Source: a virus. Taken from it: a stretch of DNA of 22,815 nt. Under the pieces are notes generated by a model. That model had not been told where the DNA came from. It was given only the letters and a program-made list of their open reading frames with translations, and did not search any database. Location of the stretch: positions 1 to 22,815 of IMG/VR virus record IMGVR_UViG_3300032080_000022. The stretch is one strand, 5' to 3'. Shown here piece by piece: positions 15,026-22,763 of this stretch. A program made the position numbers and the translations under genes. Each line of letters opens with the position of its first letter. Position 1 is the stretch's first letter.

Positions 15026-16237
15026 CTATGCTACGTTGCCGAAGTCGCCCTTGATGAACGCTTCAGGACGGTAGACGGCTAGCGCAAGTCTTTCTTCGCA
15101 CAAGATCGTGACAAGATTCTTGCGGAAGTTGTCGCTATCTTCGGTAGAGATCAGCACGTCGATAGCTTCGCGGTCAAACACCTGAGCGCCCATTTGGAAG
15201 CTTCCGGTAAGGAATTTGTCGATCGTCATTGCCTGAGTTGCGACTACCGGAAGTCCCCACAGTGTAGGAGCCGCCAGGGCTTGCGGGTTTGCGAAGATGT
15301 ATGCGCCGGTTGTGTCCTTGGTCAATTCGATGCCGGCCCAATCCGCCGGATGCAGCACGATACCGGTTGCGGGCAGCTCGGCGAGTTCCGATTGCAGGAT
15401 CGCCAGCCGAAGCGTGTCGATCATCGTTGCGTCTGCAATAGTGATCGGTGCTGAATACGCAGTTGCCTGCGTGTAGATACCATTCAGGTCGGTTCCGGTG
15501 CCGCCACCAATCAGAAGTTGATTTTCTTCGACCAGCTTCAATCCATAGCGAAGCCGACCGTCGATATATGACTGTAACTGAGGTGCGTCGCTGAGGATTT
15601 GCCGGGTTGCTAACACAAAATGCGCGATAGTGGTGACATTGCTGGTTGCAATATCGAATTTGATTTCCGACTGCGGCTTGGTCGGGCCCGTGACTTCTGA
15701 AACCGTCGCCGCGGAATTCGTGAACCCGGTTTCCTTGACGTATTGCAGTGAATTCGACGAAGTCTGACCCGGCGCGATCAGATCGCGGATCGTCAGCCGG
15801 CGCGTAACCATCGGCAGAATGCCGGGCCGTCGGTCAGGCACCAACAGGTCGCCGGCGGAACCGTTTGCGTCGGTCGTCAGGGCACTGACGATCGCCTTCG
15901 TGCTGATCTGCACGGATGCTTTGCCGCGCCCCGACTGCATGATCGCCTTGACGGCGTCATCGGCGACGACGGTTTCGCCGAGCGACTTCGCCCGCTCGGG
16001 CACGCCGCCGCGGTTGCCGACCGAGCGCTGTTCAAGTTCCGTCAGCCGGGCATTAAGCTCCGACTGCTTCATCAACAGTTCGTCAGCCTGTTGCTTGGTT
16101 TCGTTCGTGACCGTGCCAAGATTGCGCAGCTCGGTCTGTGTCGTTTCGGCGGTCTTCTTAAGTCCGTCGCTCGCAGCCTTCAGCTCTGCGGCGACGATCT
16201 TGATTTCGTCAGCTCCATCCAACGGCATGATACGCAT
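15026..16237 (-). CDS. Major capsid protein, HK97 family
   Basis: 403 residues. This is the shell protein. Residues 1 to about 95 are charged and helical (for example TETTQTELRNLGTVTNETK, KQSELNARLTELEQR), which is the delta domain that acts as internal scaffold and is removed by the protease. The mature part begins around residue 100-130, with 'LLVPDRRPGILPMVTRRLTIRD' in outline, then SEIKFDIATSNVTTIAHFV, 'LLIGGGTGTDLNGI', and a C-terminal strand ERLALAVYRPEAF typical of the fold. The start at 16237 has only a weak ribosome-binding site, and an ATG three codons later (16228) is possible. The exact cleavage site cannot be read. A hairpin terminator follows the stop. Confidence 0.95.
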   Translation of the reverse strand: MRIMPLDGADEIKIVAAELKAASDGLKKTAETTQTELRNLGTVTNETKQQADELLMKQSELNARLTELEQRSVGNRGGVPERAKSLGETVVADDAVKAIMQSGRGKASVQISTKAIVSALTTDANGSAGDLLVPDRRPGILPMVTRRLTIRDLIAPGQTSSNSLQYVKETGFTNSAATVSEVTGPTKPQSEIKFDIATSNVTTIAHFVLATRQILSDAPQLQSYIDGRLRYGLKLVEENQLLIGGGTGTDLNGIYTQATAYSAPITIADATMIDTLRLAILQSELAELPATGIVLHPADWAGIELTKDTTGAYIFANPQALAAPTLWGLPVVATQAMTIDKFLTGSFQMGAQVFDREAIDVLISTEDSDNFRKNLVTILCEERLALAVYRPEAFIKGDFGNVA

Positions 16238-16240
16238 CTT

Positions 16241-16960
16241 TCAAAGGGTGAAGCCGTTCAGCGCGGCGCGAACGTCGTTCAGCGCGGCGACCAGATCGGC
16301 GGGCTTTGCGGATTGCCCAAGCTCCCCTTGGGTAGATTTGGACAGCACGGCGGCTGCCCGTTCGGCTTGCGAGTTGGACAGGCTGAAGGCCACCTTCAGA
16401 CCCCTCTCCCACTCGCGGACGGACGGCAGTTCCCCTGCCGCCAATTTCAAACGCAGTTGCGCGAAATGTTCGTCTTCCATCAGCTCCGACTTGACGCTGT
16501 CTATCGTCGCTGGCGCACAGCTTCCGATGCTGACGATGGATACTTCGGCGAGCTTGACCCGCTTAAGCCGGGTGATGTGCGGGCGCTTTTCGTCGGGCTC
16601 GAATTCTTCCGGCCAATAGCCGATGCTCAGCCCGTCGATATCCTTTGCGGCGAGCAATTCGTAAGCTTCGCGACCCTTCTGAACGGCCATGTTCAGCCGG
16701 CCTTCGACATACAGCCCTTTGCCGTCTTCGTGGATTTCCGACCAACTGCCGATCGGCATCGCCATGTCGTGCTGCCAGAACATCTTCGGGCGAGAGCCGC
16801 GCCGGCGATGGTCTGCAAGAGACGCCGCGAAACAGCCCGGCATCGTCATTTCGCTGTGACTGTCAACTGTCGAAAAAACACTGGCGTAACCGCTGATTTC
16901 GCCGGTGCTTTCCAGGCTCTTCAGCTCCAATACAGGCGAAAGCGCCTTGATCCGGGTCAT
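16241..16960 (-). CDS. Prohead protease, HK97 family
   Basis: 239 residues from the ATG that overlaps the portal stop (ATGA). A longer frame upstream would add 32 residues of arginine-rich shadow sequence and lie inside the portal gene, so I did not use it. The enzyme removes the scaffold-like delta domain from the capsid precursor inside the prohead. The fold is that of the HK97 gp4/S78 protease family: 'GEISGYASVF' near residues 20-29, the catalytic His in FWQHD (H64) followed by MPIGSW, the catalytic Ser in DGLSIGYWP (S112), and a conserved 'LAEVSIVSIG' strand whose E139 may be the third residue. The C-terminal 90 residues are helical and variable. The gene sits between portal and capsid, as expected. 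Confidence 0.93.
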   Translation of the reverse strand: MTRIKALSPVLELKSLESTGEISGYASVFSTVDSHSEMTMPGCFAASLADHRRRGSRPKMFWQHDMAMPIGSWSEIHEDGKGLYVEGRLNMAVQKGREAYELLAAKDIDGLSIGYWPEEFEPDEKRPHITRLKRVKLAEVSIVSIGSCAPATIDSVKSELMEDEHFAQLRLKLAAGELPSVREWERGLKVAFSLSNSQAERAAAVLSKSTQGELGQSAKPADLVAALNDVRAALNGFTL

Positions 16961-18210
16961 TCTGCGGGCTCCATTTCCGGTGCAGGGTTGGTACTGGCGG
17001 GTTTGCCGGGTGCCGTGCGGTCGGCGTCGATCAACTGCATGTTGACGGGCATCCAAAGCTTGCCCGCGGGCCCGCCGATCGCCGGCTTGCCTTCGGTCGC
17101 CCGCACTTCGTCAGGTGTGAAAAGTCCCGACAGAACCATCGACTTGTTGAATTCGGCCCTCGCCTTGCTGTCGGCGCGAAGGATGCCTTCAACGCTGAAT
17201 TCGACGTGGCTCACAAGCCGTTCCGCCGGCGACATCAGCCACTTGTTGCAGGCTTGTTCGATGCGTTCGAGATACGGCATAAGTGAAAAGATCAGATAAC
17301 CGAGTTGCTGTTGCTCCAACCCGGTGCCCCACGAAGTCGAACGCTCGGTATGGAAGGCGAGGAACGGCGGCACGCCAAACCAGCGGCATATTTCCTCAGT
17401 ATTAAAACTTCTCGTTTCCAGCATTTGCGCGTCTTCCGGCGGCAACGAGAGCTGCTGATACTCCATGCCGCCTTCGAGCAACAAAATCTTTCCGGTGTTG
17501 CCGCTGCCGGTATATTCGCGCATGTTTTCGCGGAACTGCGCTTTCAAATCCGGCTTCAGGATTTGGTTGACCTTGATGAAGCCGGAAGGGCGAAGGCCGT
17601 TGGCGAAGAATTTCGACGCCGCCTCTTCGACCGCCATGCTGAGCCCGAGCCCTTGCCGCCCGAGCTGTATCGGCGACGCGCCGACAAGGCTCCAAGCGCC
17701 GCCCCAACCGCGCACGTGAAAGACCTTTTCCGCCGGAAGGTCTTCCGTCTTGCCGTCGATCAGCAGTTTGTACCGAACTTCGCCGTCCTTGCGGTACAGC
17801 GCCGCGGCGTCAGGACGAACCGGCGTCAACGCCACGATGCGCCCGAGCTGCGTCTCTTTCACGGCGTAGAAATTGCCGTACATGCATAAGGCTTGCCCGA
17901 CGCCTTCCCAAAACTCAAAGGCCGTCTGATACCTATTCGGGCTGTCGTGAAGCAGCATATACAGCGGATGATCGTAATCGACCTGCACTTCGCCGTTGCG
18001 TCTGCGCGTGTAGACCTTGCACGGCAGTACCGCAATACTCTCGCTGATCAGACGAATGCAGCGATACGCCGCGCTGAGATTTAGGGCGCTGTCGGCGCTG
18101 ACCGTCTTCCCCGACCAATTCTCGCCGCCGCCCAGGGCGCGATACAGGCGCGGGTCACGCAGGTTCGCATTGCCCAAGAAGAATTGGGCCATTTTCCGCA
18201 AGATGTTCAT
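16957..18210 (-). CDS. Portal protein, HK97 family
   Basis: 417 residues. The portal forms the dodecameric ring at one head vertex through which the terminase pumps DNA and to which the neck binds. Typical Phage_portal features are TVSADSALNLSAAYRCIRL near residues 36-54, 'ISESIAVLPCKVYTR' just after, 'HPLYMLLHDSPN' near 81-92, 'WEGVGQALCMYGNFYA' near 101-116, and 'FNTEEICRWFGVPPFLAF' in the C-terminal half with 'TSWGTGLEQQQLGYL' after it. The length matches the family. An AGGG lies about 8 nt before the ATG. The stop overlaps the start of the protease as ATGA. The Pro/Ala-rich C-terminal tail is variable in this family. Confidence 0.95.
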   Translation of the reverse strand: MNILRKMAQFFLGNANLRDPRLYRALGGGENWSGKTVSADSALNLSAAYRCIRLISESIAVLPCKVYTRRRNGEVQVDYDHPLYMLLHDSPNRYQTAFEFWEGVGQALCMYGNFYAVKETQLGRIVALTPVRPDAAALYRKDGEVRYKLLIDGKTEDLPAEKVFHVRGWGGAWSLVGASPIQLGRQGLGLSMAVEEAASKFFANGLRPSGFIKVNQILKPDLKAQFRENMREYTGSGNTGKILLLEGGMEYQQLSLPPEDAQMLETRSFNTEEICRWFGVPPFLAFHTERSTSWGTGLEQQQLGYLIFSLMPYLERIEQACNKWLMSPAERLVSHVEFSVEGILRADSKARAEFNKSMVLSGLFTPDEVRATEGKPAIGGPAGKLWMPVNMQLIDADRTAPGKPASTNPAPEMEPAE

Positions 18211-18219
18211 TTTTGCGCC

Positions 18220-19938
18220 CTAAAATATAACCGGGTCGTAGATCGCGGACGAAAGGTCCATTGACGCTTCTTCGGCCATGCATCGGCCAAGCGCGGTAAT
18301 CAGCGCGACAATGCCGTCGATCTTGTTTTCGGGCCGTTCCTTGCGCGGGTAGATGTTGTCTTTGTTATCGACGTGGCAGACGACGTTGCTCGCCATCCAG
18401 GCAAGCACCGGGTCGCCGTCATGATGAAGGCGACCCGATCGGATCAGCGCATCGATTTCCTTCATCGGCGCCGAGAAGTTCTGAACGTTGTTCCTGAATT
18501 CCGTGACTGTCGCGCCGTCGCTCTGGAGCTGCTGTGCAAGCTGCGTCGCCTGCCACGGGTCATACCCGATATCGACAACTTGATAGCGCCGGCTGTCTTC
18601 CATCAGGTCTTCGCGGATCGCGTCGAAATGCAGCACATCGCCCGGCGTCGTGCGCAACCTGCCTTCGATCTCCCACCCGGAATACTGCGAATTCCTGCCG
18701 TCCGTGACGGCGGCTTCGGGGAGGTAGTATTGCCCGAAGGCGTAGTAGTGCGTCGTACCGTCGATCTCCCGCCGGAACAGGCGCATTTTGGCGGCGATAT
18801 CCGTCTTGCTCGCTAGATCAAGCCCTATCCAGCACTGTTCGCCCTCAAAGTCGCCGATGTCGAGCGACGGATCGCCGGCCCTGTCCCATGCCCGCATATC
18901 CATCCAAGACACGTCTGCGTTGACCCAAACATTGAGATGCTTCGTCAGGAAATTGTTGGTCGCAGCCGGCATCTGCTGCGCCTTCGCGGCGAGCTGGCCG
19001 ACGACATCGGGCATGACGCTGATGTCCCAATTGGGGTTCGCCTTCGCCCATGACGCCGGCGATGTCCAAAGATCGCCGTCGTCTATCGTCCATATCGCGC
19101 CGAAAACGGCGTCGTCTGTCGCGACACCTTGGAGGATCTTCGTCAAATAGGCCCGCACTTCGAAGCAGATGCCCGCCCGGTTGCTGCCTGCCGTCGTAAT
19201 CGCCCACAGCAGCGATTGCGGGCGCTTGCCGGTGCCCGTTTCGATGACATCGTAGATATCGCGGGTTTTGTGGGCATGAAGTTCGTCGATCAGCGCCATG
19301 TGGATATTCAGACCGTCATGCGTTCCGCTTTCCGACGATAAGTATTCGAACTTGCTTGCGGTGCGCAGAACGTTGATGTTATGCGCATTGACTTCGATAC
19401 CGAGCGCCTTCGCCAACTCGGGCGACTTGCGGCACATATGCTGCGCGTCGTTGAACGTGATGCGCGCCTGCGATCTGGTCGTCGCCGCGCTGTAGACTTC
19501 CGCGCCGCCTTCACCGTCCGCCGCCAGCATGTAAAGCGCTATGCAGCTCGACAGAGTGGATTTCGCATTGCCCCGCGGCACCTCGACATAGACGCGCCGA
19601 AACCGCCGCATGTCCTTTCGCTGGCCCGCCTTCCAGACCCAACCGAAGGCGTTGACCAGTATGAAGCACTGCCACGGCTCAAGCCTGATATTGGTGCCCG
19701 CCAGCGGTCCCTTGATGTGCTTCAGGTGCTCGACGAAACGGCAGACGCGCCCACCCTTCTCTTCGTCGAGACGATACGGGAACGTCTTGTCGGACCTCTC
19801 CCGCTTCAGATCGGTCAGGAAGCGCTCAGCGGCGAGCTTGACCCATTTGCAGTTCGGAATGGTTCCGGCGATGACATCGGCGGCGTACTGCTTCGCCATG
19901 CTGACATGATCGCGGGTCATTTCGGCGGGAGCACTCAA
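18220..19938 (-). CDS. terL: Terminase large subunit
   Basis: 572 residues. This is the packaging motor: ATPase plus nuclease. The N-terminal ATPase has a Walker-A-like loop PRGNAKS (residues 121-127) and a Walker B strand ALIDE (215-219). The coupling segment 'LLWAITTAGSN' lies near 243-253. The C-terminal RNase H-like nuclease is marked by WIGLDLASKTD (D374), VVDIGYDP (D456/D460) and KIDGIVAL (D541). This is the Terminase_1 or HK97-like pattern, and the length is normal. I chose the TTG start because it is preceded by AGGAAGAG at 8 nt and overlaps the stop of the 77-residue gene. The first ATG, six codons later, has no ribosome-binding site. The portal gene follows 9 nt downstream, the usual order. 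Confidence 0.96.
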   Translation of the reverse strand: MSAPAEMTRDHVSMAKQYAADVIAGTIPNCKWVKLAAERFLTDLKRERSDKTFPYRLDEEKGGRVCRFVEHLKHIKGPLAGTNIRLEPWQCFILVNAFGWVWKAGQRKDMRRFRRVYVEVPRGNAKSTLSSCIALYMLAADGEGGAEVYSAATTRSQARITFNDAQHMCRKSPELAKALGIEVNAHNINVLRTASKFEYLSSESGTHDGLNIHMALIDELHAHKTRDIYDVIETGTGKRPQSLLWAITTAGSNRAGICFEVRAYLTKILQGVATDDAVFGAIWTIDDGDLWTSPASWAKANPNWDISVMPDVVGQLAAKAQQMPAATNNFLTKHLNVWVNADVSWMDMRAWDRAGDPSLDIGDFEGEQCWIGLDLASKTDIAAKMRLFRREIDGTTHYYAFGQYYLPEAAVTDGRNSQYSGWEIEGRLRTTPGDVLHFDAIREDLMEDSRRYQVVDIGYDPWQATQLAQQLQSDGATVTEFRNNVQNFSAPMKEIDALIRSGRLHHDGDPVLAWMASNVVCHVDNKDNIYPRKERPENKIDGIVALITALGRCMAEEASMDLSSAIYDPVIF

Positions 19939-20168
19939 TCTCTGTGCTCTTCCTGAAGCGCGTCGTCTGCCGCATTAGGGCGCCACACGACGTAACACGG
20001 TATGACATCCTGACCGTGCGCCCGCATGTGGCGGTCGATGGCAAGAACCCAGGTGCCGAGAGCATTCTTGCTGATATCCATCACAGGCAGCCAAGCCCGC
20101 GTGCCACTCATGAATACGGGCCCGTTGCGGACATTCGGGCGACCATCGGCGGCGGTCTTGTCAGCCAT
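19935..20168 (-). CDS. Hypothetical protein, 77 residues
   Basis: A small protein that I do not recognise. It has no signal peptide or membrane segment. A central hydrophobic and aromatic stretch (GTRAWLPVMDISKNALGTWV) is followed by 'VIPCYVVWRPN' and an acidic tail ending EEHRD. It begins 15 nt after the PAPS-reductase-like gene. Its TGA overlaps the TTG start of the large terminase (TTGA), and the terminase ribosome-binding site lies inside its last codons, so it is probably co-translated with that gene. The conserved operon position and tight coupling argue that it is a real gene rather than a chance frame. The ribosome-binding site is weak. Confidence 0.6.
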   Translation of the reverse strand: MADKTAADGRPNVRNGPVFMSGTRAWLPVMDISKNALGTWVLAIDRHMRAHGQDVIPCYVVWRPNAADDALQEEHRD

Positions 20169-20183
20169 TTCAACGCTTGTCCG

Positions 20184-20924
20184 TCATAGCGTGCAGACCC
20201 GACAGGCGCCGGCGTCGCGCTGACCGCGCATCGGCTTGTTGGTCTTCGGAATGCGCCCGGCTTCGAATTCGGCGCGAAGCCCGGCAAGGCTGCTAGGCCA
20301 TGTGTCGCGCCCTGGAGTGCGGAAGGTGGCGCCGATCGCCGCTTCCTGCCCTTCGGCTTCCGCCCACGTCTCAGGATCTTCCTTCCACAGTCGCCACCAC
20401 TCTATCAACCTCTGATGGTAGCATCTGCGACAGTCGGTCCTGACGGGGATATCCGCGCCGATGCCGTCGAGATAAGCCCACACGTCGGCTTCCCGCCAGC
20501 CCCACTCGCGCAAGGGAAAACGCATCTCGACGCCGTCGATGTCGGAGTAGGCGCCGCCGGCGCGGCCCTCTTCGTCGGCGCGAAGCCCGACGTAGGAGAA
20601 CACGGGCCCGAGCTTCGCCCGCTCGGCAAGCCAGCGGCGATACGGTTCGATCTTCAGAATACGGGTGCAGAAGCGCCGCCGGAAGTTCGGCAGGGTGCGT
20701 TGTTCCGCAATGATGCCGTTCAGTCCGGTGTGCGCCATGATCGGAAGCAGCGGCTTGCCCAACATGTCGCCGAGCTTGCGCCAGTGGGCGAACATTTCCG
20801 GGTATTCGTCGCCCGTTGGCGTGCAGACATACGTATAATCGGTTTCCGGGTGCAGTTCACGAAGGCGCAGTGCGAGCGCTGTGCTGTCCTTCCCGCCGGA
20901 CAGCGCGACGACATGGGTTTGCAT
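20184..20924 (-). CDS. PAPS reductase-like (adenine nucleotide alpha-hydrolase superfamily) protein
   Basis: 246 residues. The PP-loop SGGKDS at residues 9-14 binds ATP, as in PAPS reductases, DndC and N-type ATP pyrophosphatases. Other family marks are TPTGDEYPEM near residue 35, RRRFCTRILKIEP at 82-94 and YVGLRADEEGR at 111-121. Two CxxC pairs (C165/C168 and C241/C244, the latter almost at the C-terminus) could hold zinc or an iron-sulphur cluster. The start ATG overlaps the methyltransferase stop (TGATG), so the two are probably translated together. The substrate is unknown. Phage members are often annotated as phosphoadenosine phosphosulfate reductases, but a role in nucleic-acid modification, as for DndC, is at least as plausible here because the gene sits beside a DNA methyltransferase and none of the rest of sulphate assimilation is present. 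Confidence 0.8.
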   Translation of the reverse strand: MQTHVVALSGGKDSTALALRLRELHPETDYTYVCTPTGDEYPEMFAHWRKLGDMLGKPLLPIMAHTGLNGIIAEQRTLPNFRRRFCTRILKIEPYRRWLAERAKLGPVFSYVGLRADEEGRAGGAYSDIDGVEMRFPLREWGWREADVWAYLDGIGADIPVRTDCRRCYHQRLIEWWRLWKEDPETWAEAEGQEAAIGATFRTPGRDTWPSSLAGLRAEFEAGRIPKTNKPMRGQRDAGACRVCTL

Positions 20925-22372
20925 CAGTCAGCCGCTTCCGCTTCCAGCCCACAGCGCCGGCGAATGTCGCCGATGTACTCAGCTTCCTTCTCACAGCCGA
21001 TCGCGTTGAAGCCCTCAAGCTGTGCGGCCTCCAACGTCGTGCCGCTTCCGCAGAATGGATCCAAAATCGTGCCACCCGGCGGCGTGATCAGCCGCGCCAG
21101 CCAGCGGCAGACGGACACGGGCTTTATCGTTGGGTGCTTCGACCCGCCGCGCTCAGCCCGCGAAGCCTTCGCGCCGTAGAAGAAGCGCAACTCTTGGTCG
21201 CTGAACGGGAGCGCGGGGAAGAAGCGGGCGGCGGTTCCCCGATCCAGTTCAAGCCGAACGCCGTCGTTCGTGCCCTGCGATGTGCTCGGCATCGTCCGCG
21301 AGGAACCCAAGCCGCCGCGCCGTGCCGGGCGCGCCCCGCCGTTCTTCTCGCCGAACCGCGCGAAGGCGTCGAGCACTTCCGGCGAGTTGTCATGCGCTAA
21401 ATTACTCGGCCATCTGCCTTGCACGCTTGGCGGCTCTGTATTTGCGCGCGCGTGCTGTATCGGCGGCTCGCCGTTCATCGGCGGTTTTGTAGATTGCATG
21501 CTCTTGGCAGTGATCGTAACGCCGCATGCATCGCAGGTTTTCAAGCCTGTTGTCGGCTCTGTCTCCGTTGACGTGGTGGATATCATGCCCGGCAGGGATT
21601 GGCCCGTATGTATTCTCCCATATCCGTCTGTGTTCGAACTGATAGCGGTACTTGCCGCCCTCGTTCCAACTGAGCATCCAGTATCCGGCCTGTTTGTATC
21701 GGCAAGGCTGATGCCACCCCTTCCGCTCGAAGTCGGCTCGGCATGCCCTGTTGCAGTAGATGCCCTTGTTGCCGGTTTTCCACGTCTCGTTTTCCTTGCC
21801 GCATCCTCGGCACACGAAACGCAAAGGTTCTGATCGCCGTCCCATGATCCATCACTAGGCAGTTGGCCTGCTGATATTGGAACACGGCACGCATCTATAT
21901 TCAACGGCGCCAATGGACCCGGCTTTCTAGCTAGTACAATTGGCTCATATGCCGGTTTCAAGAGGGATTTAGACTTGGGGAACCCCTGCGAATGCACCCA
22001 CATCAGGCAGTCACGAATTTCAAATCCGGCATCCTCAATTGCGCACGCCAGCCGGTGATGAGTACGGCTTCCACCGAAGACGGCCATGTGCCCGCCGGGC
22101 GGAAGCAGGTCGTAGGCCAGCCGCCATGTCTCAGGGCGGAAGGCGATGTCGCCGCCGTCCCAGACCTTGCCCATGAAGCCCGGCGCGATCCGCTTGAACA
22201 CGCCGGTTTCGCCGTCGCTCTTGATCGGCGCGGCGCCTGGATCGCTGTACCGCTTGTTGATGCTGGTCAGGTGATACGGCGGGTCGGTCACAATCGCCTG
22301 TACCGTGCGGCCAGCCGCCTTCATCGCCGCCATCTGTTCCAGACAGCAGCCGTGCAGAATTTCGATCGTCAT
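20924..22372 (-). CDS. DNA N6-adenine/N4-cytosine methyltransferase with interrupted target-recognition region
   Basis: 482 residues, N6_N4_Mtase type. Motif IV is DPPY at residues 30-33, and the AdoMet motif is DPFCGSGTT at about 438-446. Catalytic motif before AdoMet motif is the beta-class order, so the region between them should carry the target-recognition domain. Residues 1-165 and 318-482 read like an ordinary phage methyltransferase (HSQGFPKSKSLLK, APLNIDACRV, then GRWPSNLAHD and KHPTIKPV). Residues of about 177-317 are Ser/Thr-rich low-complexity sequence. That stretch is the shifted-frame reading of an HNH endonuclease gene (see 21402-21845), yet it contains no stop, so the methyltransferase frame stays open throughout. 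The start lies 1 nt after the small terminase stop. The TGA overlaps the next ATG (TGATG). A likely role is protection against host restriction. Whether the enlarged protein is active cannot be told from sequence. Confidence 0.85.
   Translation of the reverse strand: MTIEILHGCCLEQMAAMKAAGRTVQAIVTDPPYHLTSINKRYSDPGAAPIKSDGETGVFKRIAPGFMGKVWDGGDIAFRPETWRLAYDLLPPGGHMAVFGGSRTHHRLACAIEDAGFEIRDCLMWVHSQGFPKSKSLLKPAYEPIVLARKPGPLAPLNIDACRVPISAGQLPSDGSWDGDQNLCVSCAEDAARKTRRGKPATRASTATGHAEPTSSGRGGISLADTNRPDTGCSVGTRAASTAISSNTDGYGRIHTGQSLPGMISTTSTETEPTTGLKTCDACGVTITAKSMQSTKPPMNGEPPIQHARANTEPPSVQGRWPSNLAHDNSPEVLDAFARFGEKNGGARPARRGGLGSSRTMPSTSQGTNDGVRLELDRGTAARFFPALPFSDQELRFFYGAKASRAERGGSKHPTIKPVSVCRWLARLITPPGGTILDPFCGSGTTLEAAQLEGFNAIGCEKEAEYIGDIRRRCGLEAEAAD
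21402..21845 (-). CDS. HNH homing-type endonuclease nested in the methyltransferase gene
   Basis: 147 residues, in the -1 frame relative to the surrounding methyltransferase. An N-terminal zinc-binding pattern is visible (C12-x2-C15 and C31-x3-C35). The HNH core spans residues 87-104, GHDIHHVNGDRADNRLENL in outline, with H90/H91 and N99 as likely active-site residues and the NRLENL tail typical of the HNH_3 group. The C-terminus is strongly basic. Its start is well bounded: the same frame has TAG TGA only two codons upstream of the ATG. The ribosome-binding site is weak. The stop TAA is formed inside the bases that encode the methyltransferase GRWPSN motif. GC is visibly lower than in the flanks, which suggests later arrival. 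Such free-standing enzymes nick or cut DNA at allelic sites and spread their own gene. The protein family is clear; expression is inferred. Confidence 0.85.
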   Translation of the reverse strand: MGRRSEPLRFVCRGCGKENETWKTGNKGIYCNRACRADFERKGWHQPCRYKQAGYWMLSWNEGGKYRYQFEHRRIWENTYGPIPAGHDIHHVNGDRADNRLENLRCMRRYDHCQEHAIYKTADERRAADTARARKYRAAKRARQMAE

Positions 22373-22373
22373 G

Positions 22374-22763
22374 CTAGGCGGCGCGGAATTCGCTGAAGGT
22401 GTCGGCTTTTTTCGGCGTCTGATCGACGCTGAACTTTTCGCGGCTCGCCGGCGTCATGCCGAATTCGCCCAAGTAATTGCGAAGCTGACCGGCATCAGCC
22501 GCCGTCATCGTGAACGGCGCCGTACGCAGCTTCAGGACAAGAACCGTCATCATTTCCAGCGCGACGCCGTCGCAGTGCTTCAGTACCATGGGCGGCGCGA
22601 TGTCTCGGATTTCGCGCCAGATCGCGGCTTGATCTTCGCCCAGGTGGGCGGGCGGCTCGCCGATCGGCACTTCGGACGGCTCGACAGTCTTCCGGCGGCG
22701 CGACGGGTTGTGCTTATAGGTGCCGTTCAATTCCATGATGACGGAAGGCTTGCGGCCCGGCAT
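22374..22763 (-). CDS. Terminase small subunit, P27-like (putative)
   Basis: 129 residues. The small terminase subunit recognises phage DNA and hands it to the large subunit for packaging. The protein opens with a basic segment (MPGRKP, then NPSRRRK near residues 16-22). A proline-rich linker follows (VPIGEPPAHL), then a helical part with 'AIWREI' and 'MTVLVLKLRTAP'. This is the layout of the P27/Terminase_4 family, where 'G.P..P.hL...A...W' is typical, and the length fits. The ATG is preceded by AGGGG about 8 nt upstream. The position, first in a cluster followed by large terminase, portal, protease and capsid, supports the call, although three or four accessory genes separate it from the large subunit. 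The identification rests on layout and context rather than on a catalytic motif. Confidence 0.75.
   Translation of the reverse strand: MPGRKPSVIMELNGTYKHNPSRRRKTVEPSEVPIGEPPAHLGEDQAAIWREIRDIAPPMVLKHCDGVALEMMTVLVLKLRTAPFTMTAADAGQLRNYLGEFGMTPASREKFSVDQTPKKADTFSEFRAA

Noticed and set aside
16961-17056. Longer start for the prohead protease
   Set aside because: The extra residues lie inside the portal gene and are arginine-rich shadow sequence. The ATGA overlap marks the start.
21402-21900. Intein or group I intron in the methyltransferase
   Set aside because: An intein would need the HNH domain in the same frame plus splicing motifs, but the HNH is in the -1 frame. The HNH gene fills nearly the whole insert, leaving no room for an intron core, and the host frame stays open.
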